Source: Paraburkholderia guartelaensis (GTDB lineage: Bacteria; Pseudomonadota; Gammaproteobacteria; Burkholderiales; Burkholderiaceae). From it: a stretch of DNA of 56,584 nucleotides. Where the stretch lies: assembly GCF_004353905.1 (NCBI RefSeq), contig NZ_SMOD01000039.1:1-56584 (forward strand). Direction: 5' to 3'. Positions within the stretch are counted from its first letter, which is position 1; every line of letters starts with the position of its first letter. The position numbers and the translations under genes are program-made. Of this stretch, positions 54,440 through 56,584 are shown piece after piece. The notes below the pieces were generated by a model. The model was not told the origin of the DNA. It was given only the letters and a program-made list of their open reading frames with translations, and made no database searches.

Positions 54440-54560
54440 GATGACTCTCCTCAAAACGACAAAACAGCAAGAGGAAAGTACTCCAAATTATGGAAGGTTG
54501 CGGGACGCGCTCCACGGATTCTAACCGTGGAAACAGGGACTATTGCTTGCACGTCGGAGG

Positions 54561-54597
54561 CGAACCTTCAATAACTATCGGGTGTCGATAATTTCTC
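54561..54597. repeat. Right terminal inverted repeat of the RIT element
   Basis: It is the reverse complement of the left repeat with two differences. The core reads TATCG-GGTGT-CGATA (54576-54590). It is followed immediately by a 13-bp hairpin shared with the IS21 junction. Confidence 0.85.
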
Positions 54598-54622
54598 TTA
54601 GGGAAGTGTTTCCCTAAGAGAA
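54593..54622. repeat. Perfect 13-bp hairpin at the RIT-IS21 junction
   Basis: TTCTCTTAGGGAA-GTGT-TTCCCTAAGAGAA: perfect arms of 13 bp around a 4-bp loop, starting within the last bases of the RIT right repeat. It could be a terminator-like stem protecting the mobile genes from read-through, or the footprint of an insertion. No U-run accompanies it. Confidence 0.7.
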
Positions 54623-54705
54623 AGTCATGGCTGTTTAGCCCCCGATGGGCAGTTCAAACTCCTCCACTTGTGGGCGGCTAAATTCCCCCAGGCAGGACGA
54701 GCGGA

Positions 54706-55473
54706 TTATGCGTCGGATTCCTCAGTGACGGCAAGCCTGGCAGCAGCTTCCCGGAGTCGATAGCTCTTGCCTTCAAACTCGAGGAGTTTGGAGCGATGCA
54801 GCAGACGATCAAGGATCGTCGAGGCCATGGTGCTGTCGCGAAGGTAGCGCCCCCAGTCCTGGACGACACGGTTGGACGTGACGAGGATGCTGCGACGTTG
54901 CTTGTAGCGTTGATGGACCAGTGTCTGCAGCAATTCGGCCGCGGCATCGGGAATGCGTTTGGCGAGGAACAGATCGTCAAGCACGAGGAGTTCGGGCTCG
55001 ACCAGGGCCTTGAGCAGCCGGTCCTGATCGGCACGTGTTTCCACGGCATAGCCGGCGAACACGGTGTCGGACTCGACGTATCGCACCTTCATTCCCTGCA
55101 GGGTGGCGTTGTAGGCGATAGCCTTGGCGATATGACTTTTGCCGGTGCCGGGTTTGCCGATCAGCAGCGCGTTGTCGCTGTCGGCGACGAACTTCAGCGT
55201 GTGTAGCTCGAAGCAGGCCTGCCGGGGGACTTTCGGATTGAAGGACCAGTCGAAGTCGCTCAGGGTTTTGCGCTCGTCCAGGCCGGACTGCTGGAAGCGT
55301 CGTTCGAGAAGCCGGGACTGTCGTCGATCGAGCTCGTCCTGCAGAATCATGGAGAAGGTTTCAAGGAATGGCTGCTGGCTGGCCTGGGCTTGCAGCACCC
55401 GGGTTTCCAGTGTCGCGCTGATGCCGGACAGGCGCAGTTCGCGCAGGGCGCGGTCGATTTCGGCAAGGCTCAT
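54706..55473 (-). CDS. istB: IS21-family helper ATPase IstB
   Basis: A 255-residue AAA+ transposition helper of normal length. The N-terminus LAEIDRALRELRLSGISATLETRVLQA is the IstB-specific domain. FDWSFNPKVPRQACFELHTLKFV precedes Walker A GKPGTGKSHIAKAI; Walker B is ELLVLDDLFLAK, and the sensor region ILVTSNRVVQDWGRYL. ATG 55473 is preferred to TTG 55479. It overlaps the end of istA by a few bases, indicating coupled translation. Confidence 0.94.
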   Translation of the reverse strand: MSLAEIDRALRELRLSGISATLETRVLQAQASQQPFLETFSMILQDELDRRQSRLLERRFQQSGLDERKTLSDFDWSFNPKVPRQACFELHTLKFVADSDNALLIGKPGTGKSHIAKAIAYNATLQGMKVRYVESDTVFAGYAVETRADQDRLLKALVEPELLVLDDLFLAKRIPDAAAELLQTLVHQRYKQRRSILVTSNRVVQDWGRYLRDSTMASTILDRLLHRSKLLEFEGKSYRLREAAARLAVTEESDA

Positions 55474-55475
55474 GC

Positions 55476-56584
55476 TCAAGAGAGATCTCCGTTGGGTGAT
55501 GGCATGGCGGCGCTATGCTTGGCGCCGAGGGTGAACAGGTCGGCGTAGTCGTCGCCGTCCCGGATGAGGTGATGTTCCTGAGTCAAGGGCAGTTCGCCCT
55601 GGACGGGCGCGTCCAGTTCGGCCAGCGCCTGCTCCAGCAGACGCTCGGTCAGCGCCTTGACCTGTTTGTAGCTGGGCACGCCTTCTCTCATTGCGATCTC
55701 GCAGGCCGATTCGATCAGGCGGCGGGGATAGCGCCGGACCAGGCCGACGATGCCCCAGAGCTTGCGCTGACCGACTCGCCCTTCGGTGTCGAACAGATGC
55801 TGGCACAGGCGTTCGGCCGATGGCCCGATCGTCCTGGCCTGCGCGAGGATGCGGCGCGTTTCCCGGGAGGGATTGAACGGTCGCTCGTCGTGCGGCAGGA
55901 TCACTGTTCCCGGCCTGTCGGCCAGAATGTGGGTGCGCAGCAATGTCTGTGTCTGGAGGTTGCGGATTTCCAGGTGACGGGCAAATTTACGCACCAGCAC
56001 CTTGCTGCCAATGGGAGCCGGTTGGGCAGCGTAACTGCTGTGGTCGACCCGTACGCACGTGTCGTCGCAGACCGTGTAGACCTTGTCGGTGAAGTATTCG
56101 AAGTTGCGCGCCGGCAAGGCACGCAGATGGGGGCGCTCTTCCTCGAACATCGCCTGAACCTGGCGACGGGTACTGCCGTGGATCCTTCTGGCCGCCAGTT
56201 CGATTCCCATTGATCAAGGAAGGCGTTTTGCTCCTCGATCGACTCGAACCGGCGCCCCTTCAGGGCCGTGCCTTGGGTATGCTGGATAGCGTTCTCGACG
56301 GTGCCCTTGCGATTCGGATCTCGTACGCGGGCTGGGTCCGCCACCACGCCGTAGTGAGCGAGCATGGCTGCATACACCGGATTGAGCTCCGGCTCGTACA
56401 GGTCCGGTTTGATCACGCCTTCCTTCAGATTGTCGAGGACGACGTATTGCGTTACACCACCCAGCTGGCGCCAGGCCTGCTCGTGCAACTCGGCCCAGAC
56501 CTGTTTGCTGGACTTCCACACAACGCGGCGGAAGCTGCGTCGCGAGTACCGAAGCGTCATGACGAACAACCGCGGCTTGCGGTA
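55476..56584 (-). pseudogene. istA: IS21-family transposase IstA, frameshifted and partial
   Basis: Within the window the first frame holds the DDE core middle and end (VWAELHEQAWRQLGGVTQYVVLDNLKEGVIKP with a catalytic Asp, GVVADPARVRDPNRKGTVENAIQHTQ with the Glu) and stays open to 55901. Near 56205 (FLDQWESNW) the homology moves to another frame, resuming AARRIHGSTRRQVQAMFEEERPHLRALP and running to the C-terminus at 55476. A one-base indel in CTGGCGGCC explains it. The N-terminal helix-turn-helix lies outside the window. Either a dead transposase or a sequence error. Confidence 0.85.

Larger units (their letters stand above)
51089..54597 (-). mobile_element. RIT element (recombinase in trio) inserted in IS66 tnpC
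   Basis: Three different tyrosine recombinase genes, each overlapping the next by ATGA, lie on the minus strand between 37-bp inverted repeats: 51089-51125 and 54561-54597, 35 of 37 positions identical, starting GAGAAATTATCGACAC. Three overlapping recombinases of about 420, 314 and 334 residues bounded by inverted repeats is the defining layout of RIT elements. No target duplication was seen. The left end interrupts the IS66 tnpC frame. Confidence 0.9.
54624..56584 (-). mobile_element. IS21-family element, right part outside window
   Basis: istA and istB lie on the minus strand in the order and overlap typical of IS21. At the istB end, 54627-54690 contains repeated GGCTGTTTAGCCCCC / GGGCGGCTAAATTCCCC-like blocks, as in IS21 multiple terminal repeats. 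The other end lies beyond 56584. The exact left boundary is uncertain by some ten bases. Confidence 0.75.

Overview
The window looks like an accessory, IS-rich stretch of a Burkholderiaceae genome (Paraburkholderia, Caballeronia or Burkholderia type, probably a secondary replicon). This is judged from GC-rich codon use, the OmpC-type porin, a DWQTF-tailed chemoreceptor, and the mix of IS3, IS66, IS6, IS256, IS630 and IS21 elements. The species call is inference. No rRNA, tRNA or CRISPR array was seen.

Region by region. (1) 1-1.7 kb: debris of an IS3 element inside an IS66 tnpA, a DsbA/FrnE C-terminal remnant, an intact Lrp/AsnC regulator and the first few dozen codons of a deacetylase-like gene. 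(2) 1.9-17.8 kb: a mostly minus-strand amino-acid block. It holds a GntR regulator, an EamA exporter, a PhyH-type oxygenase, a tautomerase, a frameshifted HisN-like phosphatase, a LuxR regulator, RidA, a four-gene basic/polar amino-acid ABC importer, a GNAT acetyltransferase, a PLP aminotransferase and glutamate-semialdehyde dehydrogenase. It ends with a decayed AsnC gene, an acetylpolyamine amidohydrolase-like gene with a nonsense codon, and ornithine cyclodeaminase. (3) 18.2-24.2 kb: two chemoreceptors, one with a perfect amino-acid-binding dCache motif and one broken by a TAG codon, followed by IS6 and SDR pseudogenes. (4) 24.4-29.4 kb: an M20 amidohydrolase, an APC permease and a DadA-like oxidase preceded by a tandem glycine riboswitch. 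(5) 29.6-33.3 kb: an unknown gene, a porin and an IS256 element. (6) 33.3-38.9 kb: a Liv-type ABC operon (livK-livH-small ORF-livM-livG-livF). (7) 39.2-44.7 kb: a carbamoylase-type M20 hydrolase, a PuuC-like aldehyde dehydrogenase, a cysteine-desulfurase-like PLP enzyme and a divergent XRE-cupin regulator. (8) 44.7-56.6 kb: a mobile-element pile-up. An IS630 with a passenger ORF is followed by an IS630 with a DUF6429 gene, an MFS gene cut by IS66, that IS66 cut by a recombinase-in-trio (RIT) element, and an IS21.

Functionally most non-mobile genes fit uptake, sensing and breakdown of amino acids and related amides/amines. Ornithine would go to proline, and glutamate semialdehyde to glutamate; D-amino acids or glycine would be oxidised by DadA, and carbamoyl- or acyl-amino acids hydrolysed. 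A family of four similar GC-rich dyads (near 4.0, 13.1, 15.0 and 24.3 kb), three of them 70-100 bp upstream of catabolic or oxidoreductase genes, suggests one shared activator, possibly the LuxR protein encoded here (inference).

The block is also visibly decaying. There are in-frame stops in the deacetylase and one chemoreceptor, frameshifts in HisN, SDR, IS6 and IstA, and a divergently transcribed regulator/enzyme pair present twice, with the opposite gene ruined in each copy.
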